A stretch of 64,000 nucleotides of DNA, from assembly GCA_963682175.1 (NCBI GenBank), contig OY821789.1, forward strand, positions 31,626,188-31,690,187, written 5' to 3'. Positions 1 through 11,565 of this stretch are shown piece after piece. Within the stretch, counting starts at the first letter, position 1; each line of letters starts with the position of its first letter. Made by a program: the position numbers and the translations under genes. The stretch is from Triglochin maritima (taxonomy: Eukaryota; Streptophyta; Magnoliopsida; Alismatales; Juncaginaceae). A model generated the notes under the pieces. It was given only the letters and a program-made list of their open reading frames with translations, made no database searches and was not told the DNA's origin.

Positions 1-144
1 TCCATATAAGTCATTATGTAGTAACCGCATTTAGTATTTCGAACTTGTTTATAGTACTAGAGCAATTACATATAAAAATATATTCAGTATTATATCCTTA
101 TAATGAAATGAATACATATTACTTTAATAATGAATAATATTACC

Positions 145-2690
145 TTCATGTCATGCCAAGTTGTTTGCTTCTTCTGACTTCTTTTTCGACCCATCATTTT
201 ATATATATTCATGGCTCTTTCAAAATTACGAAAAGGTCAAATGTTTGACTCAAATTAGTAAAGAAATTTAAATTAACTATACTAAAAGTAACTTACAACT
301 GAACAATTATCTTCAATGATTTTCTTAGTTTATTTGATGCTAGAGGATCAAACCAATATGCACAATTTGTCTCGGGAACTAAACAACCAACATCCAATGA
401 TCACTGAAAATAAATTATGTTGCCTAACTTTATTAATCATTTAATACGAACATAACAAGTAATATAAAATATAATGAAATACTTACGCCTCCCAATATGG
501 TGCTAGATAAATCTTCTTCTCGCAATCACAAATAATATTAGCAATCTTTTGGGTTCTAGTATCATTACTTAATTTCTGGGATACATATATATTGTGGGAC
601 ATAAATAACCAAAAAAATTCCCAAAAGGCAATTCGTAGAGAACCCTATTCAAAAATCAATATACCATGATTATTATTAAAACAATTTGTAATGAAATATA
701 TACAAAGACAAAATGACTTACTTTAAATGAACTTCGATTATTATTATACATAATTTTTCCATCCTAAAAAATTGCATGACATCAACTATTCCGACGCAGG
801 ACTTGGGTTGGATGCAATCGTTGGTGATGTAACCCACAATTTTTTTTATTCATAACAATTTCATTGTAGAATCTTCATCCTCATGTCGTATGAAATTGTA
901 TAACATTTGACAATCCGGAGGAAATTTTCTCTTGTCAATTGCAATTTCATTTTCAGATGGCTTGGATGTTGGCCCTTCGACCTTATGGAATTAAAAAAAT
1001 ATTATTAGAATATATTTACATGATTCTATATAACAACCATTTATGAAATTATTAAAATAAAAGTTGATACCTTTTCTTCCTTTAATTTAATCAATGAACG
1101 GGATCATTGCAACATCCATCCTTCAGCACCACCCACCATCTGAACATCATATTCAGGATACGACAGGAGTGCATCACCACAGACAGAAGTATCCAAAGTC
1201 ACCTTCAAATTCTTGGATGATATTTGTTTACTGTGATGCAACTTCAGTGTGTACACCTTCCCATATGCTACAAGTCGCATATTCGGACCATTTACAACGA
1301 GTTCACATTCAGCTCCATCCTAAAAATATTAAAATGAAATTATCACATGTAATACGACAACGAAAAATGAAAAATAAATACTTAACAATTGTAATTTTAT
1401 CTCAAAATAGCCGAGTGTCCTGCTCAAACCCTTCTTGTGGAACAATTCCCTAGGTTGTACACTTGAAGCAGTACGGGGGTTGGTAAATCTACATTTGTGG
1501 CACTATCGATGGAAACTCCAAGGTGATTATGCAAACTCTTCACTAGGTTTTTCCAAGTGATGGATCTTCTCGTCGCATTTCATGTGATCACCTTTGGAAT
1601 GTCGTTGTGAGGTGATGACCCATAACACTGACGTAGTCCTATTCGACTACCTACACCGCGTATTCGCCCAGGATGCTCCTCCTTACCCAAGGTTGTTATC
1701 ATTTCTTCCATCTGAAACAAATTCTCCTTAGGAAGCTTTCATTGAAAGTTCATGCTATACAAAAATAATTTTAAATCTTATTATTACCACATACACCTAT
1801 CATCCAAATTAAATTTAACTTACAATCTTGGAGGCAACTAGTTCAGACTACTTATTATTGTACCTGGCTTCCGGAGTAATATGCACTTTCTTCCACTTCT
1901 CCTCTCTAGGTATCGGAGATGGAGGCGACAAATTACTTTCCTGCTCTTCACTCATACCCGCTTCCAGAACTTATTCTTTTTGGGGAATTTTTTTCCAGCA
2001 TCATCTCTTTCTCAAGTTTGCGGTAACCGCCACTGGAGAATCTATGTTGAAACTTGTTACCAAATTGTCGTTTCTTGTTCAGCTCTCATATTTCCTAAAA
2101 AAGAATTTAATGAATTAATTATCAGAATGAACATAATAAATTCTATGTATTAAAAAATGAGTATATATATATATATTACCATAAATTCTAGAGAAAGTCT
2201 CGTTCTTTTGAAATCAACCCATGAACTCGACGAAATGTAATTGTAAATAGCACAAGGGTCACGATCCTTGTATTCCCCAAAGATGAACATGTACGTCAGC
2301 CTTGTTTTAAAGTCTTTCCACCAGTTACCAACATACAAAATCCATTTTTTCTTCAACGCTTTAGTGAATTGAAAAATGAATTTGTCGTACAACCAAAGAA
2401 ATGTAAATTAGAATCAATAAGAAGGTGAATTTAAAATAAAATTAATAAACAAAAACATACTGTAACATCCTCCCAAATTTGTTTTTTCAGAGAAGAATCA
2501 ACTTCTGACCACTTCTCAATACAAATATCAACATTGGTTCTAGCAAGAGTACCCAAATAACTAGGCCAATACAATTTATTCTCTCTGATTGACTCTAAGA
2601 CAGAATCAAAGTCCAAAGGCAATGGACCTTCACATTTTATTTTTTGTTGCAACTCTAACATAAGAGTTGCTCCACATGGACGAACCAACG
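145..2690 (-). pseudogene. CACTA transposase with C-terminal Ulp1 (C48) protease, decayed
   Basis: This is a multi-exon gene read right to left. The exon at 2690-2462 ends in the conserved KKQIWEDV block. The exon near 2402-2186 encodes KKWILYVGNWWKDF and WVDFKRTRLS. The exon near 2096-1830 encodes FSSGGYRKLEKEM and, in another frame, PPSPIPREEKWKKV. About 1740-1620 gives EHPGRIRGVGSRIG. These are the hallmark blocks of plant Ptta/En/Spm transposase proteins. Further on, about 560-480 gives KKIYLAPYW, 404-300 gives DHWML followed by YWFDPLAS in a shifted frame, and 240-145 gives a WHDMK block. Together these match a Ulp1-like cysteine protease with its catalytic His (HW) and Asp (FDPL); the catalytic Cys exon would lie just left of the window. 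Frameshifts and stops in several exons make it non-functional. Confidence 0.75.
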
Positions 2691-3119
2691 TCGAGCCTTC
2701 ATTGTCAGTTTGGGAACCATTAACCTGAAAGAATACAAAAAAAGACTTCTGGAATGAGTTCTAGATCCAATGTTGGAGGCATTTCGAATCTTCATAAAGG
2801 ATAATATCTCTTATATTTTTGAAACTATTTTTGAAACCTTAAATGATAACTATCTTTGAAACTAACATAGGCATTTTCAGTTGTAGATTACAAGTCACTA
2901 TTTTCTAAGAGAATGGATCTCAGAAAAAAAATCAATCAGAATTCTAGGAAGGGTTTTAGGAATACCCTACCACGTCGAATAAAGTAAACACCAACGTCGA
3001 AAAACCCCTACAACGTCGGATAAATTAAACACCGACGTGGAAGACCATATCATAACAGAACATGGAATTCGTATTGCAATTCCATATGTAGTTTATAGCC
3101 AAAACATGCACTGCTGGAA

Positions 3120-3330
3120 AAAATGGCTATGACGTCAGATATTAAAAGTGGTACAACGTCGGGTTGACCATATTGTTTGACCGACATGGTAAGTGAGGGA
3201 CGTTATACGGGGGAACTCTTTCACATCGGTCTAAAATCTGACATGGTAGTGGGGGTCTACCACGTTAGTTTTCTTTAAATCTGACGTGGTACTAGGGCTC
3301 TTAATCTTTTTTTTTACTTTTCTGATTTTT
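3120..3330. repeat. Left subterminal repeat block of inner CACTA
   Basis: Degenerate copies of a roughly 10-bp motif (ACGTCGG, GACATGGTA, CACGTTAG) alternate in both orientations at 15-30 bp spacing. In this superfamily such motifs bind the element's own transposase. The mirrored block is at 7660-7840. Confidence 0.7.
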
Positions 3331-3911
3331 CGGTTTTTATACCCTAAAACGTAGATTTTATAGAAAACCGACATAGAAGGGTATTTTTTATTTTTTCAAT
3401 TTGATGTTTGTAATTCACACTCAATTCCTATAACCTTCATATTCAATTCAGCAACATTCAAATTCACACATTTCTTGTAGCATTCACCGAAACAATACAC
3501 AAAGAGATACATCTAATAAGACAACAAATATAAAAAAAATGTTACCATAAACCATTACCATCACCAAAATAGTACTTTCAAAAAACACACAAAGGACTTC
3601 CATTGTTCCTAAATCGCACGTCAAATATATAAAAATACCTTAAAGTGAACTCTGAGGCTCCTCCCCATAGCCTTCAAGGTTGCTACCAAAAAACCACACC
3701 AAATCAAACCAACACCACAACTACCGATCTAAACTGGAAACCATAAAAAACAAAATTTTAGACCCAAAGAACCAAATGGATCCCGAAGTTTACAGCTGGT
3801 GGGGTTGTCGGGTTCCTTGGAGGTACTTCACCTGGTCACAACAAAAAGATCAGGTTTTAGGCCTCGAGAGATATTAGAAGAGGGAAAGATAAGAGTTGTG
3901 AGGGTTACCAT

Positions 3912-5468
3912 TGTAGGATCGTGTGTGTTATGGGTCCACTAATCACTATTAATCTAATCACCTATTGAACCCTAATTAACTACTTGGTTGATCGATCAAA
4001 GAAATGCAGCGGAAATTAAACTAAATCAAACACAAGTAGAAAGTAATGCAAACCACAAAGAAGACACGTCGGTTTTTATAGAGGTTCGGCCGCGCCTACG
4101 TCCTCTCTTGCAAGCCCCTCTCGAATCTCCGTTCGAGCCCCTCTTGCGTCTTCACTATGCCTCCCCGTTCCGGGCCGGGAGCAACGCCTTTTACAAGTCT
4201 TCAAGCTCGCAAACAACCCTCGCCGAGCTTGGCACCACCTCTCACAATCCGAGAGGAACACTTCGGGTTTTCACCGAAATCCTTGCTTCTTGTCTTGGGC
4301 TTTCACCAAGACCCTTGCTCTCTTTACAACAAATGTAACCTTGAGTGGGATTCACTCTCTAATTGAGCACACTTTGAGTAGGATGAGTATATGATCAAAT
4401 GTGTGAAGTTTAGGCTTATGGAGTGTAGAATTGGGAGCTTCGAGGATTGAGGTTTCTCTCTAATGTATTGGGACAATTGGAGTTGGAGAGTTGTGTTAAC
4501 AACAAGTCTTGATCCTCTATTTATAAGCTCCTAAGGTATTCTAGCCGTTGGGGATAGATTTGATTGGGTTTTGTGCAAGATACACAAAGCAGAAAATCGG
4601 GCTGCAAATCTGTCCAGAACCGGTCGACCGAAACTAGTAAACCGGTCGACCGTTAACTTGATTTCAAAGAGAACAGTCGAACAAAAGAATATTCGGTCGG
4701 ACAAACGAGCTAGAACTTAACTCTACTTAAGTGAATCGGTCGAACCAAAGTATGGGGCGGTCGACCGATAAGGGGATTCGGTTGAGACAAAGGTCAATCG
4801 GTCGAACGAGAAATGTGTCGACCGATAGCAGGGAATTTGGTTTCTAAAAATATGTTCAACCGGTTGGCCGAAACAAGGTCTTCGTTCGACCAGTTACCGA
4901 ATGTATTTTGGGGTTAAGTTTGTTTTATACGAATACGACCGTTATAGGAATACGACAAGAAAAACGGTCATATTAAAATTCGGGATCGGTCGACCGAAAA
5001 AGTAGAACCGGTCGACCGGTAGAGTTCGGTAAAATCACTGTGGAGAGTCTGTTATAAACCGGTCGAACTGAGAACTGGTTCGGTCGACCGGTTCACACAG
5101 GAAATCTGGGTTTAAGTTTATAAGTGATTTCCGACTAAGGTTTGGTTGATCTAATGAAGTCCAAATAATGTGAAATTTCGTGTGTGACTTCTATAGGGAA
5201 CCTATTGTGTATGTGATTGGTTTTTAACTCTTGTATGCTCAATTTACACATGTTCCTAAGACTCAAAATAAAATCAAGATTACAAGTCTTCATTTAGCTT
5301 TATTACAAATCTTGACTTGATTTCCTTCCTTCCATGAGTCTTGATCACCTGTAGAGGTTAGCACATGCAATATATATGCAATGCAATATGTGTGCTACTC
5401 TACATCATCATAATTAAGATTAGGTTAATTAAATCATCAAAACCTAGATTAAGGCCAAAAAGCCAACA
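3912..5468 (-). repeat. 3' LTR of the copia element (1557 bp)
   Basis: The LTR is bounded on the plus strand by TGTAGG at 3912 and GCCAACA at 5468. The inner edge is fixed by the polypurine tract at 5469-5485. The outer edge is fixed by the target duplication. The middle (about 4616-5095) is packed with the palindrome CGGTCGACCG and near variants. Confidence 0.85.
4616..5095. repeat. Cluster of CGGTCGACCG palindromes in copia LTR
   Basis: Roughly a dozen perfect or one-mismatch copies of CGGTCGACCG occur, often followed by AAA, with irregular spacing of about 30-60 bp. The sequence between copies is not conserved, so this is not a simple tandem array. The same palindrome clusters at 18720-19260 and 26336-26710. 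Confidence 0.85.
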
Positions 5469-5485
5469 ATCTCCCCCTTTTTGAT
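5469..5485 (-). other. Polypurine tract of copia element
   Basis: On the minus strand this reads AAAAAGGGGGAGAT directly before the LTR start TGTTGGC. It is the usual plus-strand priming site of plant copia elements and fixes the orientation as minus. Confidence 0.85.
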
Positions 5486-6101
5486 GATGGCAACCTATAT
5501 CTTAATTCTATCTAAATACATGGAATTTGTATATGTAAACTATGCATATTAATGCTCCCCCTATGGATGTGCATAGTTTTTGTTCAATTTTATGCCAAAT
5601 TCCAAGTTACCCCCTTAATTATCTCTCCCCCTTTGACATCCATAAAAAATAATAATTATTTAAGACTTTAAGCATAGAATTTGGATGTCTTGTAATGAAG
5701 TTGCTCCCCCTAAATTTTGCACTTCATTACTCTAATAAAAGATATAACATTTAAGCTCCCCCTATCAATAAGGCTAAATGGAAACAATGAGTATGATTCA
5801 AGTTAAGTTCATTTAAGTTTCAACTTAAGCCTTATTCTAACATCCATTTAAAATTTGACATTTAGAATCAATGGATGTGATAAATGATTTGCAATGAATA
5901 GGATATATGATTTGCAATGAATTGAATTCTAAGGATATGACAATTAAGCATATTAACTAGATTAGAGCTATTTTTCAGAAATTTTAGAGATAGAAATTTT
6001 TATACCAAACTTGAATCTTGAATAGCTCCAATCTTGATTTGGTGATGCAACCGGATTCGAATTCGACGCTTTGGCTCATCCGGTCACCACCAATCTCTTC
6101 C

Positions 6102-7270
6102 TCAAGCTCCTACAAGTGTAGATTTTGGTACCCATTTTTTCTTGGGTCCATTAAGTTTAGCTTTTGGTACCCAAATCCAAGTTGATTTTGGTACCTCTAC
6201 ACTTACTTTCTTTTTCATGGCATAATTATGTTTAACAATTATTTGAACCGGAATGTTCTTAACATAAAAATTGTTTTCATTGCCATGTGTGAACTTATGC
6301 AATTTATTTGACAAATTTTCATTTAAGGCATTAAGTTCACTATTTTTAGTTGCTAGAGATTCATTTAAGCAATTTAGATTTTTAATCATTGAATTATGCT
6401 TTTCGTTCATGTTAAGCATGTGAATCTCTAAATTTGCAACCTTGTTATTCATGCAATTCAAGTCATGTAGTAATTGCTTGCTTTCAAGATGAGATTTATC
6501 AAGTTTAATAAGCAAGTCATTTGTATCGATTTCTAGCATATGACTATCAATTGCATTTGATGAGGTAGTTTTACAATTTAAATTTTCATTCCTTAAGCAT
6601 GCATTTTCAGAAGTTAGAACTTCAATTTTAGCAAGCAAATCATTTTTGTCATCTAAGATAGATGCATTTTGACATTTCAAATCAAGAATTTGCTTATTTG
6701 CTAACTTATTAGACTCATGAAGTTCTTTAGATTTTTCTAAAAGTTTTAGAAATGCATTTTGTAGTTTATGTGAATGAGATGATTTTTCACTTAAACTACA
6801 ACTTGAAGAGTGACTAGAAGATGCCTCATCTTCACTTTCTCCATCGGATGAGCTTGATGTTGAACAAGATGTTGAATTGATTTCTTCACATCTAACTTGA
6901 GCTACATCCATTTGAGTGGCTTCTCCCTTCTTCACGGTTGGTGAATCTCCTTCACCAAAATTCTTTTCTAATGTTTGCCATATATGATGAGCACTATCAC
7001 ATGAGCAAGCAAGATTAAAATGTTCATCTCCTAATGCACAAAATAAGACATTCATAGCTTTTGCATTTAGGGATGCATTTTCTCATCTTCTAAACTCCAT
7101 TTACTAATATGATATCTAGGTGATTCATATGGAGTTTGAATCATAAACCACAAGTTTGCATTCATGGATTTAATAAATGAAGACATTTTAAATTTCCATG
7201 AGCTAAAGTTATTTCCATCAAAATATGGTGGTTTACATGATTCATTTGGTGTGGATGCATTAAGAGTCAT
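6102..7270 (-). pseudogene. Copia gag (DUF4219/UBN2 type), frameshifted
   Basis: The N-terminal part (7270-7067) has the typical YFDGNNFSSWKFKM start of copia Gag. The reading frame then breaks by a one-base loss near 7067-7075 and resumes at about 7055 with LACSCDSAHHIWQTLEKNFG, the UBN2-type Gag core. It is followed by a Ser/Glu-rich linker, about 150 residues of predicted coiled coil rich in Leu and Asn, and a basic tail with WVPKSTLVG. No zinc knuckle or protease follows. The start codon lies only about 75 bp inside the element end because the 5' LTR and leader are deleted. It is not translatable in one piece. Confidence 0.8.
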
Positions 7271-7302
7271 GTTAATTTATCGATTAAGAACAAAATTAAC
7301 GA

Positions 7303-7346
7303 ACGATTAAATCATGAAAACCTAGATTAAGGCCAAAAAGCCAACA
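7303..7346 (-). repeat. Residual 5' LTR stub of copia element
   Basis: These 44 bp match the inner end of the left LTR (5425-5468) with a single clear mismatch, then similarity stops. The stub ends at the ACCAT target duplication. It is all that remains of the expected 1.56-kb 5' LTR. Confidence 0.75.
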
Positions 7347-7659
7347 ACCATGGCATTCGACAAAGTGGTGATACGGCGGCGGTGGGAGAAGGAGAGGAGA
7401 TCTCGATGCCTCAAAGCTGAAATCCACTTGAAACTGATTGGAAAACGAGATCAAACCTCGAAACCCCAAATCCGGAATCGAATTTGGAGAGAGAAGAAAA
7501 TGGAGACGAATGCGATAAAGAGTAGAGAAATGGACTCGAAGTAAGCGATAAGAAAGAAGGGGAGTGTCGTATATATACTATATTATATGTTTGTTGATTC
7601 GAATTTTGAAATGGATTTTGTTTTTGTTTACGTGCCTTATACCCAAAAAAATCAACTAT

Positions 7660-7840
7660 TCCACGTCGGATTATTTAAAAGTCGACGTGAATGACCACCC
7701 TACCACGTCAATCTGACAAAACCGACATAGTAGGAGGGGTTTTCCGCATTGGTTTTCATATCACCAACGTGGTAGGAAGGTTTTCCACGGTTTTAATTAA
7801 CTGACATGGTAGGGGCGACGTTGTAGGTTGATTTTCCAGT
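7660..7840. repeat. Right subterminal repeat block of inner CACTA
   Basis: The same motif family as at the left end (CCACGTCGGA, CGACGTG, CGACATAGTAGG and similar) occurs in both orientations and ends directly at the terminal inverted repeat. It supports the boundary call at 7844. Confidence 0.7.
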
Positions 7841-8432
7841 AGTGATGAAAGAAGTTTTCGAGCAAAAAAAACATTTTTCCAACCAACAGAAGAAATATTG
7901 TCGGAAGACCACCTCACAAACAAAAGCTTAAGAGAAATAAACAAAGTAATATTGTTTGTCATAGACTTACACTTCGGCGTTGCTAGAAAGAAGAGGTCGT
8001 TCGGAGAAGGGGATTTCCGGGAAGGAGAGGTGGCACGAGTAAGGGAACAAAAATACTCTGGTCGGGGAGAGGAATGGTTTTGTGTTTCTTGAAATCTAGG
8101 TTTGGGGTTTATGAATACTCTACCACGTCGAATACATAACTAATCGACGTTGAAGACCCCCTACAATGTCGAAAAATCAACCACCGATGTGGTAGGATTT
8201 GAATTATTTTAAAAAAATCATAAATGGACCCTTCCCCGTCGGTCAACGTAATTGCCGACGTGGCATACCCTTTACCAGGTCGGATTCTAAGACCGACGTG
8301 GTAGGATGTTAAAAAATGGACCCTGCGGCGTTGGTTTTCTCATATCCGACATGGTAAAGGGTATGCCACGTCGGTTTGATAACATTCGACGTGCTAGGAA
8401 TGACATGGTAGACCGGTTTTCCAGCAGTGCCT

Positions 8433-9785
8433 CCGCCGCATCTAAATCCCTCACTCTCTCCTAGGAGATATGTCGTTCACAGACCCATGACCCCCCTCAA
8501 ACACACCTTCATCATCCTTTACAGATCCCTCCTATCCCACCCGTAGGACATCGATGGGCCCCGTATGGTGGCGATGGTGGGGGACGTGAATTTGTACCTG
8601 AATGATGTGGAGTCGTTGCTCTCTTTGGTCTGCTTCATAGGGTTACTCATAAACTTCAAATCGATGGATGGAAGGAAGGGGTGAGGAAACAAAGAAAATG
8701 AGTGGAATCCTAAGGACTAAAGTAGTTGGGGGAAATGTGGGTGGCTAACGGAAAAATATGGAGGAAAAAGAGGATGGTAGTTGGCAGGTGGGTTGGGATT
8801 ATTAGAGGTTAATGACAGGAGGTAATAACATTACTAGGGGCATGTAACGTAATGGCAGTGCAAAAAAGTGTTTGCACCAACGAAGCCATATTGGTTTAGT
8901 GATGGCACTTATAGAAATATAGATATAACGATGACAAAAACGGAAATATAGTCTTTTATAATGGCATCGAAGCAAAATCTTTTTTTTCTTCTAAAACTTG
9001 GAATATTTAAGGTATGTTTCTGAACCCCTTAAGTTTGTGGTTAATTTTGCAAAACTTAAGTTTGAAGTAGAGAGATGTGATTTAAGGTCATCCTTAATGC
9101 GGTAAAACCCCACTCATGCACCCCATGCATGATCCCCTCAATGAGGATGGCCTGATCAGTGCACCCCTTGAATGGGGCACACGGGAATTATTGTTGCAAG
9201 GTAAACAGTGGGTTTGGTGACCCACTTGGGTGGGTCCCACCCAATAAAAATGTTTTTTTCAATTCTTTGGTTACCTTTGGTTTTTTAATTTTTTTTGGTT
9301 TTTCGTTAATGTGTTTGTTAAATACTTATTATTACTTATTAGTATTAATTTATTTTGATAATCTAATTATTTTGGTTTATTAAAAATAATTTAATACGTT
9401 TAGAAATTCTAAGTCAATTCAATTATTTTTTTATGAAACTAAAATAAAAAAAATGAACAGAAGTAACTAAAATTCATAATATTTTGAAGAACAACTTAAA
9501 ATTACATTTAAACAACAATACAAAAAATTGATTTAATAAATAAATTAACTAGACTGCTAAACGTCGCCCGTAAATTACTTAAATCGCCCGTGCCAATTAC
9601 TGGTTTGTCATTCTCTCATTTTTACATATTTCCGCTCCCAACAGACTCTCGTCTTTTCATACTACAACAAACAATAACCATGAAAATAAAATCAGAGTAG
9701 AAATGCGGAGGTGGCAGGGGCGACAACCCCTCCTCGACACCCTATTATTAAAATCAAAGTGTACCTGAAAATTATTAAAATCAAA
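8433..9785. other. Gene-free stretch with a fold-back at 9086-9152
   Basis: No gene is recognised. A 14-bp imperfect inverted repeat (GGTCATCCTTAATG at 9086-9099, CAATGAGGATGGCC at 9139-9152) encloses a C-rich loop. The arms resemble ends of small plant DNA transposons, but no target duplication is evident. The rest is AT-rich. Confidence 0.5.
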
Positions 9786-10110
9786 GTATTTGTGACCTCA
9801 CATATCTACTTCATCTTCCCCCTCCATTGTTAACCAACGAGATTCTCCACATATCGCACATGAATTGGCATTCTCGTTCTCTTTCCAGTACAAAATGCAT
9901 TGATTCTTGTACATATGAATGTTTTCATAATAAAATCCTAAATTTCAAATAAATGTCTTCATCTCATATGTATCTTTCGGCAGACAAGATCCTTTCGGCA
10001 GTAATTCATCTTGATACACCAACCATTTGTTAAATGAAGTGTGTGACAATCTACAAGTGCTCTTCATATGAAATGCTTTGATGACAAACAACAACTTGGT
10101 CAATTCTGGT
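9786..10110 (-). pseudogene. Relic of CACTA TNP2-type transposase
   Basis: The minus strand encodes a recognisable fragment: FNKWLVYQDELLPKGSCLP, then after an in-frame stop YYENIHMYKNQCILYWKENE, and CAICGESRW. This is the conserved region of plant TNP2 (transposase family tnp2) proteins that includes the CxxC...CGESR block. Neither end of an element is evident nearby. It is a different CACTA lineage from the one at the left edge. Confidence 0.7.
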
Positions 10111-10111
10111 T

Positions 10112-11430
10112 TACAACCCAGAAAAAGACGAGAGACGAGAGGTAGAGAAGAGATAGAGAGTGGAGAGAGACAGAAGAAAGAGAGGTGGACACTTCTTTAT
10201 TAGATCATTTAGGGTGAGATTTAATTCACGATTAAATATCAGTTCTATCTACACCGTTGAAAGAAAATTTTAACGCAGTGGCTATGCAGAATAGTAATGA
10301 CATTTCTACATGAAGTATGGTTTTACAATGACATGACAAATAAGGGTATAGACAATGTGTAAGATCCTAAGCTTTAGGAGGGCTAATCCCTTGTTTAGTG
10401 GATGGCTTTGCATGGGGAAGGGTAGTGCGAACAGTGGTGTGGAGTAGGGTGATGGTGTAGGTGAAGGGAATGTGTTCTAAAAGTTTTACTTTTATATGTG
10501 AATTGTTATGAATTGAATGTGCAAACATTTTGTTCCTTGATTATGGTATTCGTCTTTTAGAAATGTTAAGGAAGATGCGCTTGGTCCTTAACCGTAGAGC
10601 TTTAAAAGATAATTGCTTACATAAATCAAAACTTATTCAAAATCATGGTAATTAACATGGAACATTAATCACCGAGATAAGATTGTCGTGTTGGTCATCG
10701 ATTATTGTAGCTCTACAAATAATTGACGACACGAATATATAAAAGAGGAAAAGTTTACTTTTATATATTGAATATACCTAACAAGTAAAACATTATGGAA
10801 TTGTGTTTCGTGTCATTAATGTTTTACTGTGTCTTGGATCCTATGATATGAGACGTATATCTTTTCACTCAAGAAGTGCATAATTTGATTATTGTCAAAA
10901 GCTATCAATGAGTATAGTGATAAAGGCAATAGTTGGTTGAACATGACTTGTGTTGGAAAAGATAGTTAGTCAAAAGATTATCATTTCCCCTCTTAATTGA
11001 GTGATGATATTAGTGGGTCCCTTGATAAAGCAAAATTATAATGTGCACAATGTAACTTGAGTTGAGTTACATAGTTATAATTAGCTTAAAGAGATCAAGA
11101 AATGAATATAATACAAAGGTGACACATTTCTACTTTGTATATATTCTTAATATCATGAGGCAAGGGACGGACACAAGTGGTGGACTTACATCACTAAATG
11201 GATCGTGTGTTGGTTCGGGTGGAACAAAGACATCTATGCTAATTGGGTAACTATAATGTGTAGCTAGATACCGCTTATTGTTTGAGATATTAAGTGTTTA
11301 ATATCACTGCCAATTTGGCTTAGATCCTCCTATAGGTCACACCACAAAATTGGGAAACAAGAGGCTTGATTTTGAGTTCATATGATGTGTCGGGTTTCAT
11401 GTGAAAAAGGGGCACATGTGGTGAATCAAT
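10112..11430. other. Unassigned intergenic DNA
   Basis: There is no supported gene. Short open frames lack recognisable domains. A GAGA-rich stretch lies at 10125-10190. Confidence 0.5.
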
Positions 11431-11549
11431 AAAATCAATATGTCATGAGAATAGACATAATTAGAATCATTATTACACCCCATAATCTATTCTCATGACA
11501 TTGATTTTATGGGGTGTCCCCATAAAATATATTATGGGGTGTAATAATA
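11431..11549. repeat. Three interleaved inverted repeats
   Basis: Pair 1 is 11431-11454 with 11487-11508 (22 bp, one 2-nt indel). Pair 2 is ATTATTACACCCCATAAT at 11469-11486 with its exact complement at 11531-11548. Pair 3 is an 11-bp perfect stem with a 3-nt loop at 11504-11528. The pairs overlap so that they cannot all fold at once. The block abuts the old Athila LTR. Confidence 0.85.
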
Positions 11550-11565
11550 TTACATAGGATAATAT

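Larger units (their letters stand above)
3912..7346 (-). mobile_element. Gag-only Ty1/copia retrotransposon, TSD ACCAT
   Basis: A perfect 5-bp duplication ACCAT flanks the element (3907-3911 and 7347-7351). It begins TG and ends CA. On the minus strand it reads: a remnant 5' LTR of only about 45 bp (7346-7303), a gag gene (7270-6102), a long 3' untranslated stretch, a purine-rich primer tract (5485-5469) and a 1557-bp 3' LTR (5468-3912). No protease, integrase or reverse transcriptase is present. It is thus a non-autonomous gag-only derivative whose 5' LTR is almost wholly missing although both target duplications survive. Confidence 0.85.
3109..7844. mobile_element. Non-autonomous CACTA element, TSD ATG, host to a copia insertion
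   Basis: It starts CACTGCTGGAAAA at 3109 and ends TTTTCCAGTAGTG at 7844. These are inverted copies with one mismatch in 13 bp. The 3-bp target duplication ATG is at 3106-3108 and 7845-7847. Both ends carry arrays of ACGTCGG/GACATGGTAG subterminal repeats (3120-3330 and 7660-7840). Without the copia element at 3912-7346 it is about 1.3 kb. It encodes no recognisable transposase, only short open stretches (3680-3877 and 7350-7544). It therefore probably used the transposase of a larger relative such as the outer CACTA, with which it shares terminus and subterminal motif type. Confidence 0.88.
1..8429 (-). mobile_element. Outer CACTA (En/Spm) transposon, left end outside window
   Basis: The right terminus is the CACTA-type end CCAGCAGTG at 8421-8429, the reverse of CACTGCTGG. 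The last 300 bp (about 8110-8429) and 2940-3060 carry the subterminal repeats expected of this superfamily, variants of ACGTCGG and ACGTGGTAG in both orientations. The interior holds a degraded minus-strand transposase/protease gene. The left terminus is not in the window, so the 3-bp target duplication cannot be tested; the three bases after the right end are CCT. A second CACTA (3109-7844) sits inside it, so host-element sequence is 1-3108 plus 7845-8429. The identity is confident; calling 8429 the end of the same element as the transposase is an inference from the shared subterminal repeats. Confidence 0.75.

Noticed and set aside
1094..1453. Plus-strand open frame of 119 codons
   Set aside because: Antisense to the decayed CACTA gene, no domain, and composition typical of chance open frames.
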